Of a stretch of 64,000 nt of DNA, positions 9,063 through 16,802 are shown in pieces. Position 1 is the stretch's first letter, and every line of letters begins with the position of its first letter. The translations under genes were made by a program, and so were the position numbers. The DNA comes from UBA8337 sp965662725. Lineage in GTDB: Bacteria > Pseudomonadota > Alphaproteobacteria > RS24. The stretch is from NCBI GenBank assembly GCA_965662725.1, contig CBFIIT010000003.1, forward strand, positions 1 to 64,000. The letters run 5' to 3'. The notes below the pieces were generated by a model. It did not search any database, was not told the origin of the DNA, and saw nothing but the letters and a program-made list of their open reading frames with translations.

Positions 9063-10331
9063 CTAACCGGCAATCTCGTCATCAAGGCCATAAGCAGCAT
9101 GCAAAGCACGCACGGCCAATTCGACATAATCATTATCAATCAATACCGAGACTTTAATCTCCGATGTTGAAATGACGTGAATATTAATGCCTTTTTCAGC
9201 CAATTCTTGAAACATTTTTTGCGCCACGCCGGCATGGCTGCGCATGCCGACACCGACAATGGAAATTTTTGCCATATCGGGGGCGGTTTGCACCTCAGCA
9301 AAATCAAGATTGGCTTTTTCGTCTTCTATCACTTTCAGCGCGCGGTCCAGCTCGTCTTGCGAGACGGTAAATGTCACATCAGTGGTTTTGCCATCGGCTG
9401 ACATGTTTTGCACAATCATATCGACATTGACTGCCGCCTCGGCCAGAGGGCCGAAAATTTGCGCCGCAATGCCCGGCCGGTCCGGCACGGAAAGCAAAGT
9501 CAGCTTTGCTTCATTGCGCGCATAAGCAATACCGCTGACGATTTCCTGTTCCATAATCTCATCCTCATTGCATATGAGCGTGCCGACTATATCATTTTCA
9601 TCGGCATTGTTGAATTTCGGGTCATCCGGCGCATCAAAACTGGAACGCACTTGCAAGCGCACATTATGGCTCATCGCCAATTCAACCGAACGGGTTTGCA
9701 GCACTTTTGCCCCCAAAGAAGCCATTTCGAGCATTTCCTCATAAGAGACGCGGTCCATTTTTCGCGCCGCCGGTACCATCCGCGGGTCGGTCGTATAAAC
9801 CCCGTCCACATCGGTATAAATATCGCACCGATCGGCATTAATGGCTGCCGCCACAGCCACCGCGCTGGTATCGGAACCGCCGCGCCCCAAAGTTGTGATG
9901 CGGTTCATATCACTGAGACCTTGGAAACCGGCAATTACCGCGACGCGGCCTTCGCCAAATTGCGCTTCCAAAGCGTCGCGCTCAATCGCTTCAATGCGCG
10001 CCGCGCCATGCACATTGCTTGTTTTCACCGCAATTTGCCAGCCCAACCAACTGCGCGCCGCCACGCCGATATCTTGCAAGGCCATGGCCAAAAGGCCGAC
10101 CGAAACCTGCTCACCGGCTGATACGACAACATCATATTCGCGCGCATCATGCAGCCGCGCCACCTCGCGGGTCAGCCCGACCAGCCGGTTTGTTTCACCC
10201 GACATGGCTGAGACGACCACCGCCACTTCATGGCCGGCATCGACTTCGCGCTTCACATGAGCCGCAACATTTTTAATCCGTTCAATGTCGCCGACAGATG
10301 TGCCGCCAAATTTCATGACCAAACGTGCCAT
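9063..10331 (-). CDS. lysC: aspartate kinase
   Basis: Phosphorylates aspartate, the entry step to lysine, threonine, methionine and diaminopimelate. The kinase domain begins at once with KFGGTS (residues 7-12). Two ACT regulatory domains fill the last ~160 residues, including LSVPDRPGIAAQIFGPLAEA and SIVGVGMRSHAGVAQKMF, so allosteric inhibition by lysine and/or threonine is expected. I chose ATG 10331 (422 residues, the normal family length) over an upstream in-frame extension to 10538. That extension has no family similarity and would cross the ubiG start. A weak GGAA lies upstream. Confidence 0.95.
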   Translation of the reverse strand: MARLVMKFGGTSVGDIERIKNVAAHVKREVDAGHEVAVVVSAMSGETNRLVGLTREVARLHDAREYDVVVSAGEQVSVGLLAMALQDIGVAARSWLGWQIAVKTSNVHGAARIEAIERDALEAQFGEGRVAVIAGFQGLSDMNRITTLGRGGSDTSAVAVAAAINADRCDIYTDVDGVYTTDPRMVPAARKMDRVSYEEMLEMASLGAKVLQTRSVELAMSHNVRLQVRSSFDAPDDPKFNNADENDIVGTLICNEDEIMEQEIVSGIAYARNEAKLTLLSVPDRPGIAAQIFGPLAEAAVNVDMIVQNMSADGKTTDVTFTVSQDELDRALKVIEDEKANLDFAEVQTAPDMAKISIVGVGMRSHAGVAQKMFQELAEKGINIHVISTSEIKVSVLIDNDYVELAVRALHAAYGLDDEIAG

Positions 10332-10364
10332 AATCGGTTTCGCGTTTCCTTTCGCCGCAATCGC

Positions 10365-10376
10365 GCCTATATAGGC
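10365..10376. promoter_or_regulatory. perfect 12-bp palindrome between lysC and ubiG
   Basis: GCCTATATAGGC sits in the 106-base divergent region, 34 bases from the lysC start and 62 from the ubiG start. The TATATA core could supply a -10 element on either strand, or the palindrome could be an operator. No clear -35 boxes were found. Confidence 0.4.
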
Positions 10377-10437
10377 AGAACTGGCGCCTGCATAGCGGAA
10401 AAGGCGACGGGGCGCAATCTTGCCGACAGGATGAAAG

Positions 10438-11190
10438 ATGAGTGACAGTACAAAAGGCCATATAACGATTGACCCGGATGAGGTGGCAAAATTTACCGCC
10501 ATGGCCGAAGATTGGTGGAACCCGAACGGCCAATTCAAGCCCTTGCATAAGTTTAATCCGACCCGTTTGGCCTATATTCGCGACCGGCTGTGCCAACATT
10601 TTGACCTCGACCCGATGGCTGAAAAGCCGCTTAGCGGTCTGCGACTATTGGATATTGGCTGCGGCGGCGGGCTGCTCAGCGAACCAATGGCACGACTTGG
10701 TGCGCAAGTGGTCGGTGCCGATGCAGCCGAAGCCAATATTAAAACCGCCAGCCTGCACGCCGAAGCGCAAGGTCTCGATATTGATTATCGCGCCATCACG
10801 GCTGAAGAATTGGTTGAGCAGGGCGAGCGTTTTGACGCGGTTTTAAATATGGAAGTAATCGAGCATGTCGCCGATCCGCAAGCTTTCATGAGCGCTTGCG
10901 GACAATTGATGAAGCCCGATGCGATTATGTTTTTGGCAACGCTGAACCGCACATTAAAAGCTTTTGCGCTGGCCATTATCGGGGCTGAATATATTTTGCG
11001 CTGGCTGCCGCGCGGCACTCATGAATGGGAAAAATTCATCACCCCGAAAGAATTGGAAGCAATGGCCGAGACGGCCGAGTTGGAGCTTTATACCAGCACC
11101 GGTGTGAGCTTTAATCCGCTGACTGATAAATGGCGACAGACCGGTGATATGTCGGTCAATTATATGGGCATTGCGCGGCGGAGAAAATAA
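10438..11190 (+). CDS. ubiG: ubiquinone biosynthesis O-methyltransferase
   Basis: SAM-dependent enzyme that methylates the two ring hydroxyls in ubiquinone synthesis. The 250 residues begin with the family-typical DEVAKFTAMAEDWWNPNG. They contain the SAM motif LDIGCGGGLLSEPMARLGA and later MEVIEHVADPQAF, and they end with a family-like TGDMSVNYMGIARR. Length matches. The gene is divergent from lysC, a widespread alphaproteobacterial arrangement, and convergent with the DUF1178 gene, with only two bases between the stops. It works with coq4 and coq7, further along the window. Confidence 0.95.
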   Translation: MSDSTKGHITIDPDEVAKFTAMAEDWWNPNGQFKPLHKFNPTRLAYIRDRLCQHFDLDPMAEKPLSGLRLLDIGCGGGLLSEPMARLGAQVVGADAAEANIKTASLHAEAQGLDIDYRAITAEELVEQGERFDAVLNMEVIEHVADPQAFMSACGQLMKPDAIMFLATLNRTLKAFALAIIGAEYILRWLPRGTHEWEKFITPKELEAMAETAELELYTSTGVSFNPLTDKWRQTGDMSVNYMGIARRRK

Positions 11191-11192
11191 AC

Positions 11193-11600
11193 TCAGTTTT
11201 TCTGCTTCTCATTAACCCCGGGCAGCGGCGCAACCGGCACGCCTTCATCCAATAAATCACGCGCTTCCTCGAGCGATGTTTCACCGTAAATATCGCGCTC
11301 AGCTGTTTCACCATAATGTATTTTGCGCGCCTCTTCGGCAAACTCATTGCCGACATAATCGAAATTTTCTTCAACATGTGCGGTCATTTTTTGCATCATT
11401 GCGCGCATCCCCTCCGCCGCCTCTTGGCTGTTGGATTTCTTGCCAATCGCCGGTGCCATAATGGCTTTTGCTATTTCTTTATTATCACAATGCGGGCAGG
11501 CCAAAAGCCCATCGGCTTTTTGTCCGTCATATGCTGCCATATCGGCAAACCAGCCATCAAACTCATGTTCATTGGCACAGATGAGGCGATATTTAATCAT
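11193..11600 (-). CDS. DUF1178 family protein
   Basis: A 135-residue protein of unknown function. It begins MIKYRLICANEHEFDGWF and has a CPHC pair near residues 35-38 that, with an N-terminal cysteine, suggests a small zinc ribbon. The C-terminus is acidic and helical (ARDLLDEGVPVAPLPG). I chose ATG 11600, which matches the family N-terminus. It overlaps the 3' end of the nitrilase gene by 8 bases (ATGATTAA on the minus strand), so translation is likely coupled. Conserved with the nitrilase gene in alphaproteobacteria from general knowledge; the role is not known. Confidence 0.85.
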   Translation of the reverse strand: MIKYRLICANEHEFDGWFADMAAYDGQKADGLLACPHCDNKEIAKAIMAPAIGKKSNSQEAAEGMRAMMQKMTAHVEENFDYVGNEFAEEARKIHYGETAERDIYGETSLEEARDLLDEGVPVAPLPGVNEKQKN

Positions 11601-12429
11601 GCGCCGCGCTCCCATCGGGCAGATGATAAGACGCGCCATGTGCAAGCGCCGGAATTTGTCGCCGCGCTTGGGCGACCAAAGCGGGCTCCAATTCAGCTAA
11701 AATAAAACCGTCATCGGCTTGCGCTTCGGCGACAATCCGCCCCCATGGATTGACCACTAAACTATGGCCATAAGTTTCGCGCCCATTCTCATGCCGTCCG
11801 ATTTGCGCCGGCGCCACAATATAGCAACCGGTCTCGATCGCACGGGCGCGCAATAAAATATGCCAATGCGCCTCGCCGGTTTGTTGGGTAAAGGCGGAAG
11901 GCACAAATATCACCTGTGCACCGGCATCGGCCAATCGCCTATACAGATTGGGAAAGCGTAAATCATAACAAATGCTGAGCCCCAATCGCATGTCCAAAAC
12001 AGGGCTGACAACCAGCTTATCACCGGCTTGATAAGAAGCGCTTTCATGGTGACGTTCGCCATTATCCAACGCCACGTCGAACATATGTATCTTGTCATAT
12101 TGCGCCTGCACCACGCCATCCGGCGTCAGCAATAGGCTGCGATTAACCGCCTTATCACTATTTTCATCGGCCAATATCATCGAGCCGATAAGCAGATAGA
12201 CGCTATTTGAGCGGGCGATGTTTTGCAATTCCGCCAGTATTTTACTGTCGGCTTGGTGTTCCAATCGGGCGCGCATGGCGGCCCGATTTTTTTCCATAAA
12301 GCTGCAGGTTTCGGGCAAGGCGACCAATTGCGCACCGGCCTCAGCCGCTGCTTTCACGCGCGCGGCAATCACCGACAGATTTTCTGTCGGGTCGCATGCC
12401 GTGGTCATTTGTATGCATGCCAGTTTCAT
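11593..12429 (-). CDS. carbon-nitrogen hydrolase (Nit/omega-amidase-like)
   Basis: A nitrilase-superfamily amidase of 278 residues with the Glu-Lys-Cys triad visible: Glu in VALPETCSF, Lys in QYDKIHMFDV and Cys in GLSICYDLRFP. The last motif is typical of the Nit1/Nit2 branch, whose members hydrolyse deaminated glutathione or omega-amides, so metabolite repair is the best guess. The start is set at ATG 12429 (MKLACIQMT). The comF gene ends one base upstream, and the DUF1178 gene overlaps the 3' end, giving a comF-nit-DUF1178 transcript. In many relatives a glutaredoxin gene sits between comF and this gene; it is absent here. Confidence 0.88.
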   Translation of the reverse strand: MKLACIQMTTACDPTENLSVIAARVKAAAEAGAQLVALPETCSFMEKNRAAMRARLEHQADSKILAELQNIARSNSVYLLIGSMILADENSDKAVNRSLLLTPDGVVQAQYDKIHMFDVALDNGERHHESASYQAGDKLVVSPVLDMRLGLSICYDLRFPNLYRRLADAGAQVIFVPSAFTQQTGEAHWHILLRARAIETGCYIVAPAQIGRHENGRETYGHSLVVNPWGRIVAEAQADDGFILAELEPALVAQARRQIPALAHGASYHLPDGSAAHD

Positions 12430-12430
12430 C

Positions 12431-13216
12431 TCATGCCCTTTCCGGCAGCACAACTCGCGCCGCCGTTACTACATAAATAGGGCCGGCACCGGCGCGGCGC
12501 AAGATGCGCGACATTGCCTCCACCGTCGCGCCGGTGGTCAACACATCATCGACAATAATCACCGCGCGGCCTTTCAAGCGATGCTTGTGTTTTTCAGAAA
12601 CTTGAAACGCGCCGCGTAAATTGCGTTTGCGACCGGCGCGACTGAGGCCGACTTGCCGCCGCGTCGGGCGAATGCGCAAGACCGCTTGCAAGGCCAGTGA
12701 ATGACCGCCCAACGCGGCCAAGGCGCGACATAGCTCTGCCGATTGATTGAAACGCCGCCAAATTAAACGTCGCCGGTGTAACGGCACCGGCACTAAAAGC
12801 GCATGCCGTGGCAATGCGTCGGGGATACGGCTCCAAATTAATTTCGCCAATAGGCGCGCCAGTTCAGGCCGGTCGCTGAATTTCATCCGCTTAATCAACG
12901 CCGCACCACTGGCCTTATAGGCAAATGCAGCGCGCGCCTGAAAATAAGGCGGCGGATTGGCACGCGCCAGAGGGCTTATCGTATCAGCCCCCAAATCAAT
13001 CGGCATTGGCAGGCCGGAAATACGGCAAACCGGTCCGGTGATGAAGTCCAGCTCTTGCCAACATGGCGCGCATAAGCCGTCATCAAAGGCCACGGGCTTT
13101 CGGCATATCGGGCACGCCGGCGGCACCAAAGCATCGGCCAGCCGCGCCGGCGGATATTTTAAAGCGGCGATAAAAGATCCAGCTTTTCTTATTGTTTTTA
13201 AGATCATCAATGCCAT
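12431..13216 (-). CDS. comF: ComF family phosphoribosyltransferase-like protein
   Basis: About 261 residues. An N-terminal four-cysteine zinc knuckle (CPICRKPVAFDDGLCAPC) is followed by a phosphoribosyltransferase fold with the PRPP-binding signature VIIVDDVLTTGATV. ComF proteins are linked to DNA uptake in competent bacteria, but most alphaproteobacterial copies have no proven role. The start is uncertain: ATG 13216 or 13207 are both possible, and a TTG at 13234 would cross the start of the divergent methyltransferase. No strong ribosome binding site is seen. It heads the comF-nitrilase-DUF1178 transcript. Confidence 0.85.
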   Translation of the reverse strand: MALMILKTIRKAGSFIAALKYPPARLADALVPPACPICRKPVAFDDGLCAPCWQELDFITGPVCRISGLPMPIDLGADTISPLARANPPPYFQARAAFAYKASGAALIKRMKFSDRPELARLLAKLIWSRIPDALPRHALLVPVPLHRRRLIWRRFNQSAELCRALAALGGHSLALQAVLRIRPTRRQVGLSRAGRKRNLRGAFQVSEKHKHRLKGRAVIIVDDVLTTGATVEAMSRILRRAGAGPIYVVTAARVVLPERA

Positions 13217-13226
13217 ATTGCCCGCT

Positions 13227-14105
13227 ATGGCCAATCAAGTCCCGCAAATTTTTGACCGTCAACGCTTGCGCCGCAATCGTGCCCGCTGTGCTGATAATTT
13301 TGCCGCATATGATTTTTTGCTGGCCCGCGCGGCTGATGATTTGGCCAATCGCATTGCGCTGCAAAATCGCCGCTTCGATCGGGTCTTATGTCTTGGCGCA
13401 TCAGGCGGTTATTTGCGCCGCGCCTTGGCGACGCAAAGCCAAGCCGATATCGGGCAGTTAATCGAAAGTGATCTAACCGCCAATTTATTGCCGCAAGGCG
13501 GCGTGGTGATAGATGAAGAAGCCCTGCCGATAAAACCGCAAAGCCTTGATTTGATTGTGTCCCTATGGGGACTACACCATGTCAATGATGTGCCGGGTGC
13601 GTTGTTGCAGGCACGCCGCGCATTAAAACCCGATGGCCTGTTTTTGGCTGCGCTGCCCGGTGGGGTAACGCTGGCCGCGTTGCGCGCCGCGTTTATCGAG
13701 ACCGAAAGTCGGCTTTTGGGTGGCGTACAAGCGCATGTGCACCCTTATGCCGATTTGCAAGATTTGGCCGGACTGATGCAACGGGCCGGTTTTTCCTTGC
13801 CGGTCGCGGATAGCGATATTGTCCGCGTGCGCTATCAAAATCCGTATCGGCTGCTGGATGATTTACGCGGCATGGGCGAAGCCAATGTGCTGAAAGCACG
13901 GCCGCGGCAATTTTTGCGCCGCGATGTATTGGCCCAAGCCTTGGCGCAATTTGCCACTGAGACGCAAGAAGACGGTAAGGCCGTGGCGGAATTTGAATTA
14001 TGCTATTTGGCCGGCTGGGCACCGCATGACAGCCACAATAAAAAGCACCAGGAAGGCGAGCCGATTAGCCGATTTGACGAAACTGCCTTGCCGACAAAAA
14101 GCTAG
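13227..14105 (+). CDS. SAM-dependent methyltransferase, NDUFAF5-like
   Basis: A 292-residue class I methyltransferase resembling mitochondrial NDUFAF5, the complex I assembly factor. The start MANQVPQIFDRQRLRRNRAR is typical. The SAM region reads VLCLGASGGYL, motif VSLWGLHHVNDVPGAL follows, and the C-terminal part (LLDDLRGMGEANVLKAR) matches the NDUFAF5/BioC-like group. In mitochondria the protein modifies an arginine of NDUFS7; whether the bacterial protein does so is not established. The start (ATG 13227) is only 10 bases from the divergent comF start. The 3' end overlaps the convergent mutT gene by 4 bases. Confidence 0.85.
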   Translation: MANQVPQIFDRQRLRRNRARCADNFAAYDFLLARAADDLANRIALQNRRFDRVLCLGASGGYLRRALATQSQADIGQLIESDLTANLLPQGGVVIDEEALPIKPQSLDLIVSLWGLHHVNDVPGALLQARRALKPDGLFLAALPGGVTLAALRAAFIETESRLLGGVQAHVHPYADLQDLAGLMQRAGFSLPVADSDIVRVRYQNPYRLLDDLRGMGEANVLKARPRQFLRRDVLAQALAQFATETQEDGKAVAEFELCYLAGWAPHDSHNKKHQEGEPISRFDETALPTKS

Positions 14106-14515
14106 AGCGCGTCGCGCAAGGCAGCGATTAGCGGCTTATCGGCCGGCGGCATTGGCAAGTCAAACAAATCACGCGGCCTTTTCCATTGGGTTTTTTGCCC
14201 CTCGCGCGGGGTCAATTCACCGTCCCATTTGCGGCACACATAAAGCGGCATCAGCAAATGAAAATCCGCATAAGCATGGCTGGCAAAACTTAGCGGGGCC
14301 AAACAAGCCGCCGTGACATCGATCGATAATTCTTCTTTCAACTCACGGATAAGCGCCGCTTCCGGTGTCTCGCCGGTTTCGACCTTGCCGCCCGGAAACT
14401 CCCATAATCCGGCCATGGATTTTCCGGCCGGACGCTCAGCCACCAGCACGCGGCCATCTTTATCGACCAATGCACAAGCGACAACCAACAGCATGTCAGC
14501 TTCGGTAATCGGCAT
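14102..14515 (-). CDS. mutT: 8-oxo-dGTP diphosphatase (Nudix, MutT)
   Basis: Removes oxidised dGTP from the nucleotide pool, preventing A-to-C transversions. The 137-residue protein has a complete Nudix box running from GGKVETGETPEAALIREL into KEELSI, and a MutT-like N-terminus (LLVVACALVDKDGRVLVAERPAGKSMAGLWEFPGG). ATG 14515 overlaps the argJ 3' end by 20 bases. A second ATG at 14494, just after the argJ stop, would give the N-terminus more usual for MutT, so the true start is open. Likely translated from the argJ transcript. Confidence 0.9.
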   Translation of the reverse strand: MPITEADMLLVVACALVDKDGRVLVAERPAGKSMAGLWEFPGGKVETGETPEAALIRELKEELSIDVTAACLAPLSFASHAYADFHLLMPLYVCRKWDGELTPREGQKTQWKRPRDLFDLPMPPADKPLIAALRDAL

Positions 14516-15749
14516 TGATGGAAATATACTGATGCGTTAAATCGCTGGCCCAAATCCGCGCTTGCCCGGCCGCCTTGCCCGATTTCACCCCAACATTGAC
14601 TTTGATTGAGATGTGTTTGCCGCGCATATGCTTGGCCACAGGCGCTTCTTTATAGCCGGGAACGACCTTGCCATTGCGCGCCACTTTAACCCCGCCAATG
14701 GAAATGGCCAGCTTATCGCGTATCGCCTGTTCGCCGGATTTGCCAATGGCCATGACAATGCGTCCCCAATTGGCGTCTTCACCGGCAATCGCTGTTTTCA
14801 CCAAAGGTGAATTGCCAATGGCCAGCGCAATCCCCCGCGCCGCTTGATTGTTTTGCGCGCCATCCACTTCAATGGTCATTAACTTTGAAATGCCTTCGCC
14901 ATCACCGGCCAATTGCACGGCCAAATCATGCATCACTGCCGATAAAGCTTTTTTGAAACCGGCCAAACGTTTGTCATTAGCCGAAGCGAGACGCGCGCCA
15001 TTGATTGGCTTTTCGCCTGTTGCCACCAAAAAGCAGGTATCTGACGTTGAGGTATCGCTATCCACTGTCACACAATTAAAGCTCGCCTCATTTGCCGCGC
15101 CCAGCAATTTTTTCAAAATGCCTGCCGGCAAAGCGGCATCGGTAAAAATGAACGCCAACATGGTCGCCATATCCGGCGCAATCATGCCTGAGCCTTTTAC
15201 AATGCCGGTTAGCGTTATCGTTTGATTGCCGAACTTTGCCGTCGCGCTGGCCAATTTCGGAAATGTATCCGTGGTCATAATGGCGCGCGCCGCGGCCTGC
15301 CAATCAGCCTTGCCATCGGCTTTTTCAATCGCCTTCAGCAAAGGTGCGGTTTCCAAAACTTCGCCGATAACACCGGTCGAAGCGACCAAAATCTGATGCG
15401 GCGCACAGCCAAGCCTATCGGCCACCGCTTTCGCCGTCACCGCCGCGGCCTTCGCACCGGCAGCGCCGGTAAACGCATTGGCATTACCGGCATTAACCAA
15501 TATGGCTCGCGCTTTGCCTTTTGACGCGGCCAAATTATGCCGCGATAAATCAACCGCTGCTGACGGCATTTTGGAACGGGTAAAAACCCCGGCCGCAGTG
15601 CTGTCAGGTGTCAATTCCACCAATAAAACATCGTCGCGCCCTTTATAACGCGCGCCACTGGCCACGCTGCTCAGCTGCACGCCTTGCAATTTTTTCGGCT
15701 TGGCAAGTTTTTTAGGCGCAAAAGGTGAAACAGAAACCGTGTTGACCAT
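14496..15749 (-). CDS. argJ: glutamate N-acetyltransferase / amino-acid acetyltransferase
   Basis: Bifunctional arginine-pathway enzyme that recycles the acetyl group from N-acetylornithine to glutamate. The 417-residue precursor self-cleaves before a conserved threonine, visible in KGSGMIAPDMATMLAFIFTD, to make alpha and beta chains. The C-terminus HQYISINADYRS matches the family end. It follows the parvulin gene by 8 bases and overlaps mutT by up to 20. The ppi-argJ-mutT block divergent from secA is a common alphaproteobacterial arrangement. Another arginine gene, argH, lies at the right edge. Confidence 0.95.
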   Translation of the reverse strand: MVNTVSVSPFAPKKLAKPKKLQGVQLSSVASGARYKGRDDVLLVELTPDSTAAGVFTRSKMPSAAVDLSRHNLAASKGKARAILVNAGNANAFTGAAGAKAAAVTAKAVADRLGCAPHQILVASTGVIGEVLETAPLLKAIEKADGKADWQAAARAIMTTDTFPKLASATAKFGNQTITLTGIVKGSGMIAPDMATMLAFIFTDAALPAGILKKLLGAANEASFNCVTVDSDTSTSDTCFLVATGEKPINGARLASANDKRLAGFKKALSAVMHDLAVQLAGDGEGISKLMTIEVDGAQNNQAARGIALAIGNSPLVKTAIAGEDANWGRIVMAIGKSGEQAIRDKLAISIGGVKVARNGKVVPGYKEAPVAKHMRGKHISIKVNVGVKSGKAAGQARIWASDLTHQYISINADYRS

Positions 15750-15757
15750 GACCGCCT

Positions 15758-16597
15758 TTACTCACTGCTCGGCGCAATATTGACAAATTTCACATCCGCC
15801 CCTTCGCGCATATCATCATAGATCTCACGCCGCGCCTCACTGATGAGGATTTGATAAATCTGCCCGCTCACTTCTTCCAATGACGGGGTCGGCTTATTGC
15901 GCTTATCTTCCAATTTAATAACGTGCCAACCAAATTGGGTTTTGACCGGATTTGAAATCTGACCTTTTTTCAACTTAAAAGCGGCATCGGCAAAAGGCGC
16001 CACCATTGCATCGCGGTCAAAATAACCGAGATCGCCGCCACTGGCCCCGCTTGGCCCTTTGGAGCGTTCTTTGGCAAGCTGTTCGAAATCGCCGCCATTT
16101 TTCAATGCGGCAATAATCGCCAAGGCGACATCTTCGCTATCAACCAAAATATGCCGCGCCCGCACTTCCTGCTGCTTTGGCCCATTGACGATATTCTTTT
16201 TATAATAAGCAGCGACCTTATCATCGCTCACTTTTTCCATCAGCAATTTACCGATATAGACATCTTGCAGGGCTTTCTGCTCCATAAAGGCGCGCCGCTT
16301 TTCAACTTCAGGCGTATCCGCCAAGCCGGCTTCCCGCGCCGCTTTTGCAGCCAAAATGCGGTCCACCATATAGCCGACCAATGTTTCAAAACGCTGTTGT
16401 TCAGGCAATTGTCCGACCAAACCGATAAGCTCATCTTCGGCTAATGAAATATCATCATAAGTAATGACAATGCCATTTACCGTTGCCACCGCGTTTTGCG
16501 GCAGATTTTGCGCTTGCGCCGCGCCATGCCCCCCCGCGCCGATGAAAGCCATCACAAGCGCGGCCTGAAAGAGACGATTTATTAACTTGGTTTGCAT
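15758..16597 (-). CDS. periplasmic parvulin-type peptidyl-prolyl isomerase
   Basis: A 279-residue exported folding factor. A signal peptide is visible (KLINRLFQAALVMAFIGAGG, likely cleaved after AAQA near residue 29). A SurA-like N-terminal helical region follows. The rotamase domain runs from about 140 to 240, with VRARHILVDSEDVAL, GASGGDLGYFDRDAMVAPFA and FGWHVIKLED. It probably helps outer-membrane or periplasmic protein folding. The neighbouring divergent secA exports such clients. It starts the transcript that continues into argJ and mutT. Confidence 0.9.
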   Translation of the reverse strand: MQTKLINRLFQAALVMAFIGAGGHGAAQAQNLPQNAVATVNGIVITYDDISLAEDELIGLVGQLPEQQRFETLVGYMVDRILAAKAAREAGLADTPEVEKRRAFMEQKALQDVYIGKLLMEKVSDDKVAAYYKKNIVNGPKQQEVRARHILVDSEDVALAIIAALKNGGDFEQLAKERSKGPSGASGGDLGYFDRDAMVAPFADAAFKLKKGQISNPVKTQFGWHVIKLEDKRNKPTPSLEEVSGQIYQILISEARREIYDDMREGADVKFVNIAPSSE

Positions 16598-16730
16598 AGA
16601 AAAATCCCATCTGCTTTGACCGCATATTGGCGGCGAAGTGCGTTAGAAACAAGTGGTTTTCGTATGTTGGTAATTTGTCTCATTTTCAACCGAACAAACC
16701 GGTCAATTGCCGGCTCTATTGATGGGCCAA

Positions 16731-16759
16731 TTGACATGCGTGCCACGCTTCCTTACATC
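16731..16759 (+). promoter_or_regulatory. candidate secA promoter
   Basis: A perfect -35 TTGACA (16731-16736) is followed after 17 bases by TACATC (16754-16759), a poor -10. It lies 43 bases upstream of secA in the 205-base divergent region shared with the parvulin gene. The -35 is convincing, the -10 is not. Confidence 0.4.
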
Positions 16760-16802
16760 AGCTTGAGGCTTGTTTTCCAAGCCGTGTCGCAAGGGGTCCG
16801 CA

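Noticed and set aside
10332..10538. Longer reading frame for lysC into ubiG
   Set aside because: The extra residues have no family similarity, cross the ubiG start and lack a ribosome binding site.
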